Assembly: GCA_002451055.1 (NCBI GenBank)
Contig: DKBD01000249.1
Span: forward strand, 1-13,431
Origin: Nitrospira sp. UBA6909
GTDB lineage: Bacteria > Nitrospirota > Nitrospiria > Nitrospirales > Nitrospiraceae
Direction of reading: 5' to 3'
Length of the DNA stretch: 13,431 bases
The notes beneath the pieces were generated by a model, which was not told the DNA's origin, did not search any database, and saw only the letters and a program-made list of their open reading frames with translations. The translations under genes and the position numbers were made by a program. The number at the start of each line of letters is the position of its first letter. Positions within the stretch are counted from its first letter, which is position 1. Below are positions 5,522 through 13,162 of this stretch, in pieces.

Positions 5522-7509
5522 TCCACCCGTCCCGAAAACGCCAGTGAGGATTCGAGCTGATCCTCATGCTGCAGCAACTCCCGGCGCACACGGGCGTGCA
5601 GCCGTTCCGCCGACCGCTGGGCTCGGCCCGCCAGAAAGCTGGCCGACCATCCCTCGAGCGGCTTGCCCGACGTCAGCAGCAGCCGCGCCATCCATCGAGC
5701 GCCTGACCCATGAGACGTGGCGAGCAATTCGTCATCCAGCGACGTCACGGTTTCGTAACTGCCGGGGTCCCCCTGCCGACCGCTCCGCCCGAAGAGCTGC
5801 CGATCAATGCGTTTGGCTTCATGCCGTTCCGTCGCAAGAACGTGCAAGCCTCCGGCCTGCGCCACAGACCGAATCAGCTTGATGTCGGTGCCGCGGCCCG
5901 CCATATTCGTCGCCACCGTGACCCGTCCCTGCTCGCCGGCGGCGGCAACCACCGACGCCTCCCCTTCGTCTTGTCGTGCATTCAGCACTACATGCTCAAT
6001 GTTCGCACTCGCCAAGTGCTTGCTGAGAATTTCGGAAGCCGCCACGGAACGTGTGCCGACCAACACCGGACGTCCCTGTCCTCGCAACTCTCCGATTCGA
6101 TTCACAACCGCATCCCACTTTTGGTCGGCCGTCGCAAAAAGCCGCTCTCCCATCCAGATTCGCCGGAGCGGACGATTCGTCGGGATTGTGACCGTTGCAA
6201 GTCGATAGACATTCCAGAGCTCACCGGCCACCTCCTGGGCGGTGCCGGTCATGCCGGACAGCCAGAGGTACCGCCGGAAAAACCGTTGATAGGTGATACG
6301 CGCCAGTGATGTCTGCATCGGCGTGAGGGAGCAGCCCTCTTTCAGCTCGATCATCTGATGCAGACCCTGTTCCCAAGACCGGTCTCCCATGACGCGTCCC
6401 GTATATTCGTCGATGATTTGCACCTTGCCATCGCGCACCAAGTATTGAATGTCGCGATGAAAGAGATGCAAAGCCGTTAAGGCCTGACGGACCAGCTCTT
6501 CCCTCCGCCTCGGCCCCGACCAAATCCCTGTCAGATCTCGCGCCTCTTTCGCAAGCGTCGCCTGCCCCTGAGGAGTGAGACGGATACTCCGTTCGTGCCC
6601 GGAAAGCGAGAAGTCCTGTCCCCGCTCCAACCTCCGCGCAAGCGTCAGGGCCGTTTCGTAGATGTGCTGTTCCGGCACCTGGCCGCCGGCACCGGAAATG
6701 ATCAGGGGAACCCGCGCCTCGTCCACCAGCACACTGTCCGCTTCATCGACGATTCCGAAGCAGAGCCCGCGCAGGACCAACTGCCGCAACCGTGTCGCAT
6801 CGCCGTACAATCGCTCCAGTTGCAGTTGGATGCGATTCGGTTGTCGCCCGATCACGAGACGGTCTCTGAGGTAGTCGAAGGCCAGCTCCTTATTACAGCA
6901 GTAGGTCACATCAGAGTTGTACGCGCCTCGCCTAGAGACCGGATCGAGCTCATGGGTGACGGCCCCGACACTGAGGCCGAGCATCTCGTAGACAGGCTTC
7001 ATCTCCCGGGCATCCCGGGCTGTCAGATAATCGTTGACCGTGATGACATGAACCGGCACCCCAGCCATGGCCACCGTCGCCGCCGCCAGCGTTGCGGTGA
7101 GCGTCTTGCCTTCTCCCGTCGCCATTTCCGCGATGCAGCCGTTCAGGAGAACCCACCCTCCAAAAATCTGGACATCATAGTGCCGTTGGGCGAGCGTCCG
7201 ATGCGCCACTTCACGGACCAGGGCAAAGGACCGGCACACCAGCTCTTCCGACAGCCCTTCGCGGCGCAATTTGTTGCGCAGCTGCTTGGACAGTTGAGTA
7301 ATCTGGTCGTCCGAAAGCCGCACAAGATCGAGCCCGTACTCCGTCACGTGCTCCACGACCGTCGTCTTCGTGCACTGCCGCACGCGCAAACGACGAAGCA
7401 ACGGGCTGACCAGTCGAGCCCCTTGACGGTCGAACCACCCCTCCTTCGGCACATGCCGTTCAGGGTAGGCGCTGTGCAACGCGGTGCGTTCTCGGGCCAG
7501 ATCAAACAT
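5518..7509 (-). CDS. Short SecA-like ATPase lacking the C-terminal scaffold/finger region
   Basis: A 663-residue SecA-family motor. Family signatures run in order: VREVAHRTLAQRHYDVQ before Walker A TGEGKT (131-136), TVNDYLTARDA, a Walker B read as DEAD (255-258; canonical SecA usually has DEVD), DEARVPLIISG leading into a preprotein-cross-linking region (about 273-380), IIDEYTGRVM, ITYQRFF, GMTGTA (419-424), IPTNRP, ATNMAGRGTDI (533-543) and the arginine-finger motif GRSGRQGDPGS (574-584). The protein stops about 80 residues later, just where canonical SecA begins its long scaffold helix. Scaffold, wing, two-helix finger and zinc-binding tail are therefore absent (canonical SecA is about 800-950 residues). 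Catalytic motifs look intact. Its start overlaps the stop of the M50 fusion by 8 nt and its stop overlaps the next adaptor start by 4 nt. It is unlikely to be the housekeeping SecA; a dedicated motor for this cluster is the best inference. Confidence 0.92.
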   Translation of the reverse strand: MFDLARERTALHSAYPERHVPKEGWFDRQGARLVSPLLRRLRVRQCTKTTVVEHVTEYGLDLVRLSDDQITQLSKQLRNKLRREGLSEELVCRSFALVREVAHRTLAQRHYDVQIFGGWVLLNGCIAEMATGEGKTLTATLAAATVAMAGVPVHVITVNDYLTARDAREMKPVYEMLGLSVGAVTHELDPVSRRGAYNSDVTYCCNKELAFDYLRDRLVIGRQPNRIQLQLERLYGDATRLRQLVLRGLCFGIVDEADSVLVDEARVPLIISGAGGQVPEQHIYETALTLARRLERGQDFSLSGHERSIRLTPQGQATLAKEARDLTGIWSGPRRREELVRQALTALHLFHRDIQYLVRDGKVQIIDEYTGRVMGDRSWEQGLHQMIELKEGCSLTPMQTSLARITYQRFFRRYLWLSGMTGTAQEVAGELWNVYRLATVTIPTNRPLRRIWMGERLFATADQKWDAVVNRIGELRGQGRPVLVGTRSVAASEILSKHLASANIEHVVLNARQDEGEASVVAAAGEQGRVTVATNMAGRGTDIKLIRSVAQAGGLHVLATERHEAKRIDRQLFGRSGRQGDPGSYETVTSLDDELLATSHGSGARWMARLLLTSGKPLEGWSASFLAGRAQRSAERLHARVRRELLQHEDQLESSLAFSGRVE

Positions 7510-9649
7510 TGAATCGCGCCAGGAACAACTGGCGTCCCTGCCGATACCATTGGACGGCTAATGGTTCTCTACCGTGATCGAATCGTACGTATACCCGCCC
7601 GCCGACATTGAGAAGACCCTGCCGGACCGGCAATTCCAGATCGACCTGAAACAATCGCTTCATCGCTTTCTGGCCTTTTGAATCGTGCGGATCGAGCGGC
7701 ACCTGCCCACCGCCTTCGCTGCCCAAGGCCGGGCTCGGCAACTCTTCGCTGGCGGCAGGAACCAGGCGCGTAATCGTCGCCGCCATCGGTTCATCCAGCC
7801 GCTCGGCCAATCGCACCTGGACATCCTGATTCTGATATCGAATCAGGTCGATGTCATTTTGATCGACGATGGTACGGACCGTGATCATCTTGAGGTCCAC
7901 CACGTGCGCGAGCAACTCACCGCGTTTCACAAATCGCCCCGGCAGATCCTCCGCCTTCGGAAGCACGAACGTCCCGGCGGCTTTACTATGGATCACAAGC
8001 TCAGACTGCCGTTCCCGCGCGCGGGCCAAACGCTCTTCGATATACCGTTGTTCCTCCTCCAGCATCTTGGCCTTCACCAAGTCATCGACCAGTCGTTCCC
8101 GGATCCGCGCTTTGATCTCCCGCAGTTGCGCCTCGAGCACTTTCACTTCCGTCTCAACGGTAGAGTCTTGACAGACCACCAGCAGATCACCAGGCTGGAC
8201 AGTCGCACCAGGCGTCGCCACCACTCGTTCGACGAAGCCGTCGACTTCGGCCCGGACGAATGCTTCATCCGGAATCCAGATGACGCCTTCGGCTCTGGTC
8301 CGGAACGGAGCCGGCATAAGAGTCAGCACTGACACGAACACGGCTACCAGAGCCATGCTGACCGCGAAGGCTCGCCCACGCACACGACGAATCCTGGGGC
8401 TCGTGAAGAGATACTTCACCCCTTTCCCCATCGGCAGCACGAACCAGGTACCTGCCGTCAGGATGGCGAACACCACGCCCAGCAAAAAGAGCTGATCCGT
8501 GAGATAGAGCAGGATGGCGATGACGACCACGATCCGATAGACGAAGGACGACACGGCATAGGTCACGAACCAGGCGCGCTCACTCGCTGAATCATACGGT
8601 TCAGGAGCATCGTCCCGGCCGAAGAGATACCGCTCGCAGAGATAGCCGAGGTAGGTATTGGCCCGTTGCCGAAGATTCGGGATTTCCAGAAAGTCTGCCA
8701 GAATGTAATAGCCGTCGAAGCGCAACAGGGGATTGCCATTGAAGAGCACCGTCGAGATCCCCGCGATGAGAATCGTGTTGTAGGCGAGCGTTCGCACAGT
8801 GCCCGGTTCGACGCTGACCCACACGTACACGGCAATCGCGGCCAGCACCAATTCCACGATCATGCCCGCCGCCCCCACGACCACACGCTGCCATTTGCCG
8901 GCAAACGCGGAAGAGGCTGAAGCCTCCACATAGGGAATGGGGGACAGGACCAGAATCATGATCCCCATCTCATGCACCTCGCCGCCGAACACTTTTACCG
9001 CGAAAGCATGGCCGAATTCGTGCAACGCCTTGATCACGGGAAAGAGCAGCCACAACAGCACCAGATTCTGTGGCGTCGTCACCCGGTCGATCAGGTCGGC
9101 GGTGAGATCGGACCAATTAGCCGCGCCGATCAGCAAAGCCGGCACGACGATGAGACACCAGAGGACCGCACCCCACCAGGAAAAGAACGGGCGGACGAGC
9201 GGGGCGAACTGCTGCAGAAACCGCTCTGGATCAAACAGGGGAAACTGCCAGGCAAAAAAGTTCATCAGCCGCCGCTGCCATTTCCGCTGTCGTTGCTTTT
9301 CGTAGCGCTCCAGCAGCTCGGCGGTGTCCGGAGGAATGTCGCACTGCAACACATCCGCGGCATGGAGCTGGCTCAGCAGCTGCACGACATCCGGCTGGGT
9401 CGGAGCGTGATCTCCGAGCCTGGAGGAGGAGAGGTCCCAGATTTCCTGGACCGACCTCTTGCCGTCCATCAACCCGATGAACGAGAAGGCGGCTGGGGAA
9501 AACCGGTGGAATCGCTCGTTCGAACGGTCCTGCAAGACGTACCAGGTCTGCCCGCGATATTGATGGCGGTGCAACATCGCATGGCTGCGCAAGCGCGGAG
9601 TCAGCGCAGCGACACGGTACCATGAGGGGCTGAAGAGCGCTTCCGACAT
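7502..9649 (-). CDS. PqqD-like / M50 site-2-type metalloprotease / HlyD fusion
   Basis: A 715-residue inner-membrane protein of the putative peptide zinc metalloprotease type. The N-terminal 110 residues (around YVLQDRSNERFHRFSPAAFSFIGLMDG and VVQLLSQLHAADVLQ) look like the PqqD/RRE winged-helix fold. A multi-helix membrane part follows, with zinc ligands in HEFGH (210-214) and the NP...DG motif NPLLRFDG (306-313, third ligand D312), the M50 signature. Further helices lie at about 363-407 and 427-446. The C-terminal part (about 450-715) is HlyD-like: lipoyl half GFVERVVATPGATVQPGD, a coiled coil rich in E/R (500-550), then a second half and barrel. It ends in an 8-nt overlap with the SecA-like start. 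No strong Shine-Dalgarno is seen before the ATG. The protease residues look intact, so cleavage of a substrate or a leader is possible; the substrate is unknown. Confidence 0.92.
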   Translation of the reverse strand: MSEALFSPSWYRVAALTPRLRSHAMLHRHQYRGQTWYVLQDRSNERFHRFSPAAFSFIGLMDGKRSVQEIWDLSSSRLGDHAPTQPDVVQLLSQLHAADVLQCDIPPDTAELLERYEKQRQRKWQRRLMNFFAWQFPLFDPERFLQQFAPLVRPFFSWWGAVLWCLIVVPALLIGAANWSDLTADLIDRVTTPQNLVLLWLLFPVIKALHEFGHAFAVKVFGGEVHEMGIMILVLSPIPYVEASASSAFAGKWQRVVVGAAGMIVELVLAAIAVYVWVSVEPGTVRTLAYNTILIAGISTVLFNGNPLLRFDGYYILADFLEIPNLRQRANTYLGYLCERYLFGRDDAPEPYDSASERAWFVTYAVSSFVYRIVVVIAILLYLTDQLFLLGVVFAILTAGTWFVLPMGKGVKYLFTSPRIRRVRGRAFAVSMALVAVFVSVLTLMPAPFRTRAEGVIWIPDEAFVRAEVDGFVERVVATPGATVQPGDLLVVCQDSTVETEVKVLEAQLREIKARIRERLVDDLVKAKMLEEEQRYIEERLARARERQSELVIHSKAAGTFVLPKAEDLPGRFVKRGELLAHVVDLKMITVRTIVDQNDIDLIRYQNQDVQVRLAERLDEPMAATITRLVPAASEELPSPALGSEGGGQVPLDPHDSKGQKAMKRLFQVDLELPVRQGLLNVGGRVYVRFDHGREPLAVQWYRQGRQLFLARFNV

Positions 9650-9798
9650 AACTATTGAGAGTCCCAGGCTACGGTTTAGGTGAAGATTGAAGAATTTCTA
9701 AACGGTCGAGCAACGGCTCGGACGAGCCTGCAAGATCGTTGGAACTCATAACCCTTTAACCAGGGCCTTGACCTCAACCTGGGCTAAACCTACGTTCG
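9650..9798 (-). other. 149-bp gap between the two HlyD-fusion genes
   Basis: This is the largest gap between the DUF3467 gene and the end of the operon. On the minus strand it holds a 26-codon reading frame (9749-9669, ATG to TAG) with AAAGGG only a few bases before the ATG. It also holds a GGCTC/GAGCC hairpin with a GGAC loop (9715-9728) inside that frame. I see no convincing promoter and no intrinsic terminator. It may be a leader or small-protein gene, or a plain spacer. Confidence 0.3.
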
Positions 9799-11706
9799 TC
9801 ACGGCAGCCACGTCCAGAGAGTCAAACGAATCCAATCCACGACCTGATGTGTCCAGATCCAGACCAGCAGGCGCCGATCGATCTCAATCTTGCCCGCACC
9901 CTCCATCGCCGGATGCAGCCGGTTGTGTGGTTGATCGAGCGTGGCTTCCACGCGGAAGAAGTTGCGCCCCTCCTTCGCCGTGGACACGGGCGTGACTTTC
10001 GCCACCGTGACCTCCACCGGGTCGGATGGAAAGGCCGAGAGCAGCAGATGTCCGGGCTGTCCCACCCGTACGTCGGCAATGTCCCTCTCGTCGACTTCCA
10101 GCACCACACGGTAGCTGTCGAGTGGGGCAATCTCGAACAACACCTTCCCTTTTTCCACCGGAGAACCCAGGGATTGGCTCCAATCGCCGCTCACGACGAT
10201 CCCGTCGAACGGCGCGATGACACGAGTATGTGTTAGCTGCTTATCGAGCAGCGCGATTTCCGACTGCACCTGCTGCATCTGCGCGGCAGCAATTTCGACC
10301 TTAGCGGCCTCCCGCTCAGCCATCGCCTTGTGATATTCCTTCCGATACTCTTCGAGCTTGCTCAAAGACTTCGCTCGCTCGAGTCGCAAATCGCGATCGT
10401 CGAGCGTGCACAAGACGTCGCCGGTTTGCACCAGGTCTCCGGCGCGAATGGGGGCCTCCCGGATATACCCGTTGAAGGGGGCCGCGGCCGCTTGTTGGAC
10501 GACCGGTTCCAGAACCGTCTTGGCCGAGACCCGATAGTCGCCCTCCGCAAAAAAACAGAAGGCCAGCAGACCGATGATGGAGGCCGTCGTCAATTTCAAC
10601 GCAACGCGGCTGGGGCCGATCAGGCCTCGGACATTCCGTTTGAGCGAGTCCCATACCTTGGCGCCAAGCCAACGGTCTTCACGCCGATGAATCTCCAACA
10701 CGGGGCCGATGAGCGACGCCACCGACCGACACAGGTCTACGATCTTCTGGTCGAAGGGCCGCTCCGCCGATCGCTCCATGAGCAGCGCGCCAACGGCCTG
10801 CCCAGCCGCTTCCAACGGAACACAGAGAAGCGCCCCGCTCCCATGTTCCTTCGCGAACGCTTCATGGGCCTGGATGACGGCGGAGGCCCCCTCCGGAGGC
10901 GGCGGATAGACGATCGTTTCCCGTTGATCGATGGCCTCGTCCATGGCCTCGGCCAGCCCGCGAATCACATTTGTTTGCTCTTTGAATTCGGCGCTGTGCG
11001 ACACGGCAGTCACGCGCGTGCGCCCACGCTTTACGAAGCCGATGCTCACACGGTCGCAAGAGAGGCTCGTCGCGATCGCGGTGACCAGCGCCACCGCCGA
11101 GGCATAGAACTGCTCATGGCCGACGGCCGTGGCAACCAAGTCCAAGGCCGCCTGAATCCGCTCGCGCGTTTCTTTCTCTGCCGCCACGGCCTCCCGCGAG
11201 AACAGTAACTCCAGCCAGGAGGCCCCCCAGTGAAGTTGACGCAACATCCCTTGCAGCTTCGCCTCGGATTTCGGCGTGACCTCCAGCACGGCGGCGCCAT
11301 GCAACGAACCGCGCGCCTCAATGGGATAGCCGATTTCGTAGTACCCGTTTTGCGTCTGCCCTTCATCCGGCTCAGCGCGCGAGACCAGACCTCGCCGCTC
11401 CGCCAGCGTGCGTTCAGCGGTTTTCGTGAGGTGTTTAAGATTGCGGCGGCCTTCCGGCCAGGTCGCAACAGGACGAAACGGACCGCGATCGGCCGGCCCG
11501 AGCAGGATCATTCCCGCCCGGACCCCGCCCATCATACGGCATTGCAGCGCGAGCCAGCTTCGACAGAAGGCGTCCACGGTCGCGGCCTCAGCAAACGAGG
11601 TCCACAGCCCGTGTTCCTCGGTGACATCGGCCTGAGCCACCGCCGTGACCATCGCTTCGGCTTCGCCTTGCGAGTCGGCTCGCTGCGCACTAACTTGTTC
11701 GTCCAT
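9799..11706 (-). CDS. GAF-GAF-transmembrane-HlyD fusion protein
   Basis: A 635-residue protein joining cytoplasmic sensory domains to a periplasmic adaptor. Residues 40-170 look like a degenerate GAF domain. Residues about 185-340 are a clearer GAF domain (ASAVALVTAIATSLSCDRVSIGF, then GALLCVPLEAAGQAVGALLME). One transmembrane helix follows (about 371-387, LTTASIIGLLAFCFFAEG). Then come HlyD features: lipoyl half PFNGYIREAPIRAGDLVQTGD, a coiled coil (440-490), second half IAPFDGIVVSGDWSQSLGSPV, and a barrel to about 610. The tail ends in a Trp-rich amphipathic stretch (WIWTHQVVDWIRLTLWTW). The start at 11706 has CGGAG seven bases upstream. GAF domains bind small ligands or mediate protein contacts; which applies here is unknown. 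The protein may report cytoplasmic state to the export channel or dock the SecA-like ATPase (inference). It lies 37 nt after the DUF3467 gene. Confidence 0.9.
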   Translation of the reverse strand: MDEQVSAQRADSQGEAEAMVTAVAQADVTEEHGLWTSFAEAATVDAFCRSWLALQCRMMGGVRAGMILLGPADRGPFRPVATWPEGRRNLKHLTKTAERTLAERRGLVSRAEPDEGQTQNGYYEIGYPIEARGSLHGAAVLEVTPKSEAKLQGMLRQLHWGASWLELLFSREAVAAEKETRERIQAALDLVATAVGHEQFYASAVALVTAIATSLSCDRVSIGFVKRGRTRVTAVSHSAEFKEQTNVIRGLAEAMDEAIDQRETIVYPPPPEGASAVIQAHEAFAKEHGSGALLCVPLEAAGQAVGALLMERSAERPFDQKIVDLCRSVASLIGPVLEIHRREDRWLGAKVWDSLKRNVRGLIGPSRVALKLTTASIIGLLAFCFFAEGDYRVSAKTVLEPVVQQAAAAPFNGYIREAPIRAGDLVQTGDVLCTLDDRDLRLERAKSLSKLEEYRKEYHKAMAEREAAKVEIAAAQMQQVQSEIALLDKQLTHTRVIAPFDGIVVSGDWSQSLGSPVEKGKVLFEIAPLDSYRVVLEVDERDIADVRVGQPGHLLLSAFPSDPVEVTVAKVTPVSTAKEGRNFFRVEATLDQPHNRLHPAMEGAGKIEIDRRLLVWIWTHQVVDWIRLTLWTWLP

Positions 11707-11743
11707 TCACACTCCGATACCTGTGCTACCCAGTACAAGACAG

Positions 11744-12085
11744 CTACTTGCCGGCTGATCTCTCGGCGGCCGCTTGGATAGCCCCGACATCCATCGTACC
11801 GAATCGCGCCTCATATTGCTTGACCACGTTATCGAGCAGCAACGAGAGCCGCTTGGCCGCGAAGGGACTCAGAATGATCCGGCTGTTCAGCTTCACTCGG
11901 ACTTCGGAGGCATCGCGCTCCCACGCATTGTTCATTCCGAACACCAGCACGACTTCCTCACGCGAGCTGGACACGTTGCACACGTTGGCGTAGGCATTGG
12001 TGATGCCCGTGTCATCGAACTTCACCGTCGGTCCGGCAGGCGCCTTCCCCGTCTCCGGCTTGGTTTCTGGTTCTTTCGTTGCCAT
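11744..12085 (-). CDS. DUF3467 domain protein
   Basis: A 113-residue protein with a charged, Pro/Lys-rich N-terminus (KEPETKPETGKAPAG), then a compact domain matching the DUF3467 pattern: ITNAYANVCNVSSSREEVVLVFG, then SRIILSPFAAKRLSLLLDNVVKQYEARFG. There is no signal peptide or membrane segment, so it should be cytoplasmic. The molecular function of DUF3467 is not known to me. I chose the ATG at 12085 because AGGAGG lies just upstream; a GTG at 12121 in the same frame lacks this. It precedes the GAF-HlyD gene by 37 nt and follows the SapC gene, so a role as accessory or chaperone-like partner of the exporter is possible. That role is inferred only from position. Confidence 0.87.
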   Translation of the reverse strand: MATKEPETKPETGKAPAGPTVKFDDTGITNAYANVCNVSSSREEVVLVFGMNNAWERDASEVRVKLNSRIILSPFAAKRLSLLLDNVVKQYEARFGTMDVGAIQAAAERSAGK

Positions 12086-12255
12086 TATTCCCCTCCTGTG
12101 ATTGAAGTAGCTAGAACTCACCCTCGTCGGCTGTCCGGAGACTCAAACCTATTGCAGGACATGCAGTATGCAACGTCCCCTGTGAGGAACGCCAGAAATC
12201 TGGTTCCTTCCTGGCAACACTCGATCCCTCACGATGGAATCATAGGAATGGAGCT
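12086..12255 (-). other. 170-bp spacer with bulged hairpin between SapC and DUF3467 genes
   Basis: AGGAAC plus CAG (12185-12190, 12193-12195) pairs with CTGGTTCCT (12200-12208): a 9-bp stem with a 2-base bulge and an AAAT loop. No T-run follows on the minus strand, so it may be an attenuator or RNA-processing stem rather than a terminator. Nearer the DUF3467 gene, TTGCA (12152-12156) and TGCAA (12169-12173) form an inverted repeat. No well-spaced promoter boxes were found. Confidence 0.35.
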
Positions 12256-13092
12256 TTATCGATTCGCCCCCGCCTTCTTCTTACCCTTTTCGGCCACGGG
12301 CTCGTCCTTCCCCGTCGAAGAGGTCTCAGCCTGGGGCTCGCTGCCCTCTGCACCCTGGCCGTTCTGGCTCACAGTCCCGGACAACCGTTCCGCCATGGCC
12401 GTGACGTTGCGAAGTGAATGGAGATGGGCATAGATCAGTTCCAACTCATTGGATTGGGCCAGTTCCGCTAACTGCTCCCCCGACAGTTTCTTCAACCGAT
12501 CCCGGGTCACGGCCATGAAGCCGGTCAGCCTCAACCGTTCTCCCGCAGGAACCGTGACCTGCGCCTGCATCGGCTCCAGCAAGTCCAACTTATGGAGCTT
12601 CTTGCAAAACGCTTGGGTCAATTGAAACTGCCCCTGGTACTGTTGGAGAAAATTCAACACCCCTTCCAGATATTGGGTCCGCTTGCCCTCCGCATCAAAC
12701 AACCGCTCACCCAACCCGTCTTGATTGCACCCGGAGAACGCCTCGTCCAAACACAGCACAAACCGCTTGCCTTCATCAGCGCTCGAAAACACAAACGGAT
12801 ACCGGCGCACAAAGGCCGGCACATACTTGGCCTTCCAGTTTCCCTCCTCCGTCACATAGACATTCTGCCGGTCCCGCATCCCGAGAATGACCGCCGGCAT
12901 GAGCGTGTCCCCAGACCCGGCGAACACGATCGCATACTCGACCGCCGCCGGCCCGAATTCCACGGCCATCAACGGTACGGCATTGACGTGTTTGGCAAAG
13001 GAAGAATCCGTACCCCTCTTGATCGACCAGTTGCGATGACGCTGAATATTAACAGGAACCGCCTTTTCATAAATCAACAGTTGCGTGCTCAT
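12256..13092 (-). CDS. SapC family protein (PF07277-like)
   Basis: A 278-residue protein matching the SapC family pattern: VPLMAVEFGPAAVEYAIVF (about 39-57), a GMRDRQNVYVTEEGNWKAKYVPAFVRRYPF block (about 71-100), LCLDE (113-117), ERLFDAEGKRTQYLEGVLNFLQQ (about 129-151), and a C-terminal helical stretch. After about 240 it ends in a hydrophilic Glu/Lys/Gly/Ser tail that looks disordered. No signal peptide or membrane helix is seen, so it is probably cytoplasmic. Family knowledge: sapC belongs to the Campylobacter fetus S-layer locus beside the sapDEF type I secretion genes; its biochemical role is unsettled. It is not related to the Sap antimicrobial-peptide ABC permease of the same name. AGGAGG stands 11 bases before the ATG, a rather long spacing. 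It is the first gene of the exporter block, consistent with a cargo-handling or regulatory role (inference). Confidence 0.85.
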   Translation of the reverse strand: MSTQLLIYEKAVPVNIQRHRNWSIKRGTDSSFAKHVNAVPLMAVEFGPAAVEYAIVFAGSGDTLMPAVILGMRDRQNVYVTEEGNWKAKYVPAFVRRYPFVFSSADEGKRFVLCLDEAFSGCNQDGLGERLFDAEGKRTQYLEGVLNFLQQYQGQFQLTQAFCKKLHKLDLLEPMQAQVTVPAGERLRLTGFMAVTRDRLKKLSGEQLAELAQSNELELIYAHLHSLRNVTAMAERLSGTVSQNGQGAEGSEPQAETSSTGKDEPVAEKGKKKAGANR

Positions 13093-13162
13093 AGTAAAAC
13101 AGTCCTCCTCTAGTTAGTGATACCCCTTACACGATCACCCAACGGCCCAGCCATGCCCTACA

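Noticed and set aside
4424..5560. Plus-strand frame of 378 codons across both adaptor genes
   Set aside because: It crosses two well-supported minus-strand genes and has low-complexity, Arg/His/Ser-rich sequence without recognisable domains.
5518..7509. Housekeeping SecA translocase
   Set aside because: The protein lacks the scaffold, wing and C-terminal regions and sits in a dedicated exporter operon; a specialised homologue fits better.
6595..7512. Plus-strand frame of 305 codons opposite the SecA-like gene
   Set aside because: Antisense shadow of conserved SecA motifs; no start signal or domain.
10330..11208. Plus-strand frame of 292 codons opposite the GAF-HlyD gene
   Set aside because: Antisense shadow; composition is Arg-rich and matches no known family.
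12118..12162. 14-codon reading frame before the DUF3467 gene as a leader peptide
   Set aside because: It has no clear Shine-Dalgarno and is short enough to be chance; nothing in its residues suggests an attenuation mechanism.
12256..13092. SapC as an antimicrobial-peptide ABC permease
   Set aside because: The protein has no membrane helices; the shared name is a coincidence, and the sequence fits the S-layer-locus SapC family.
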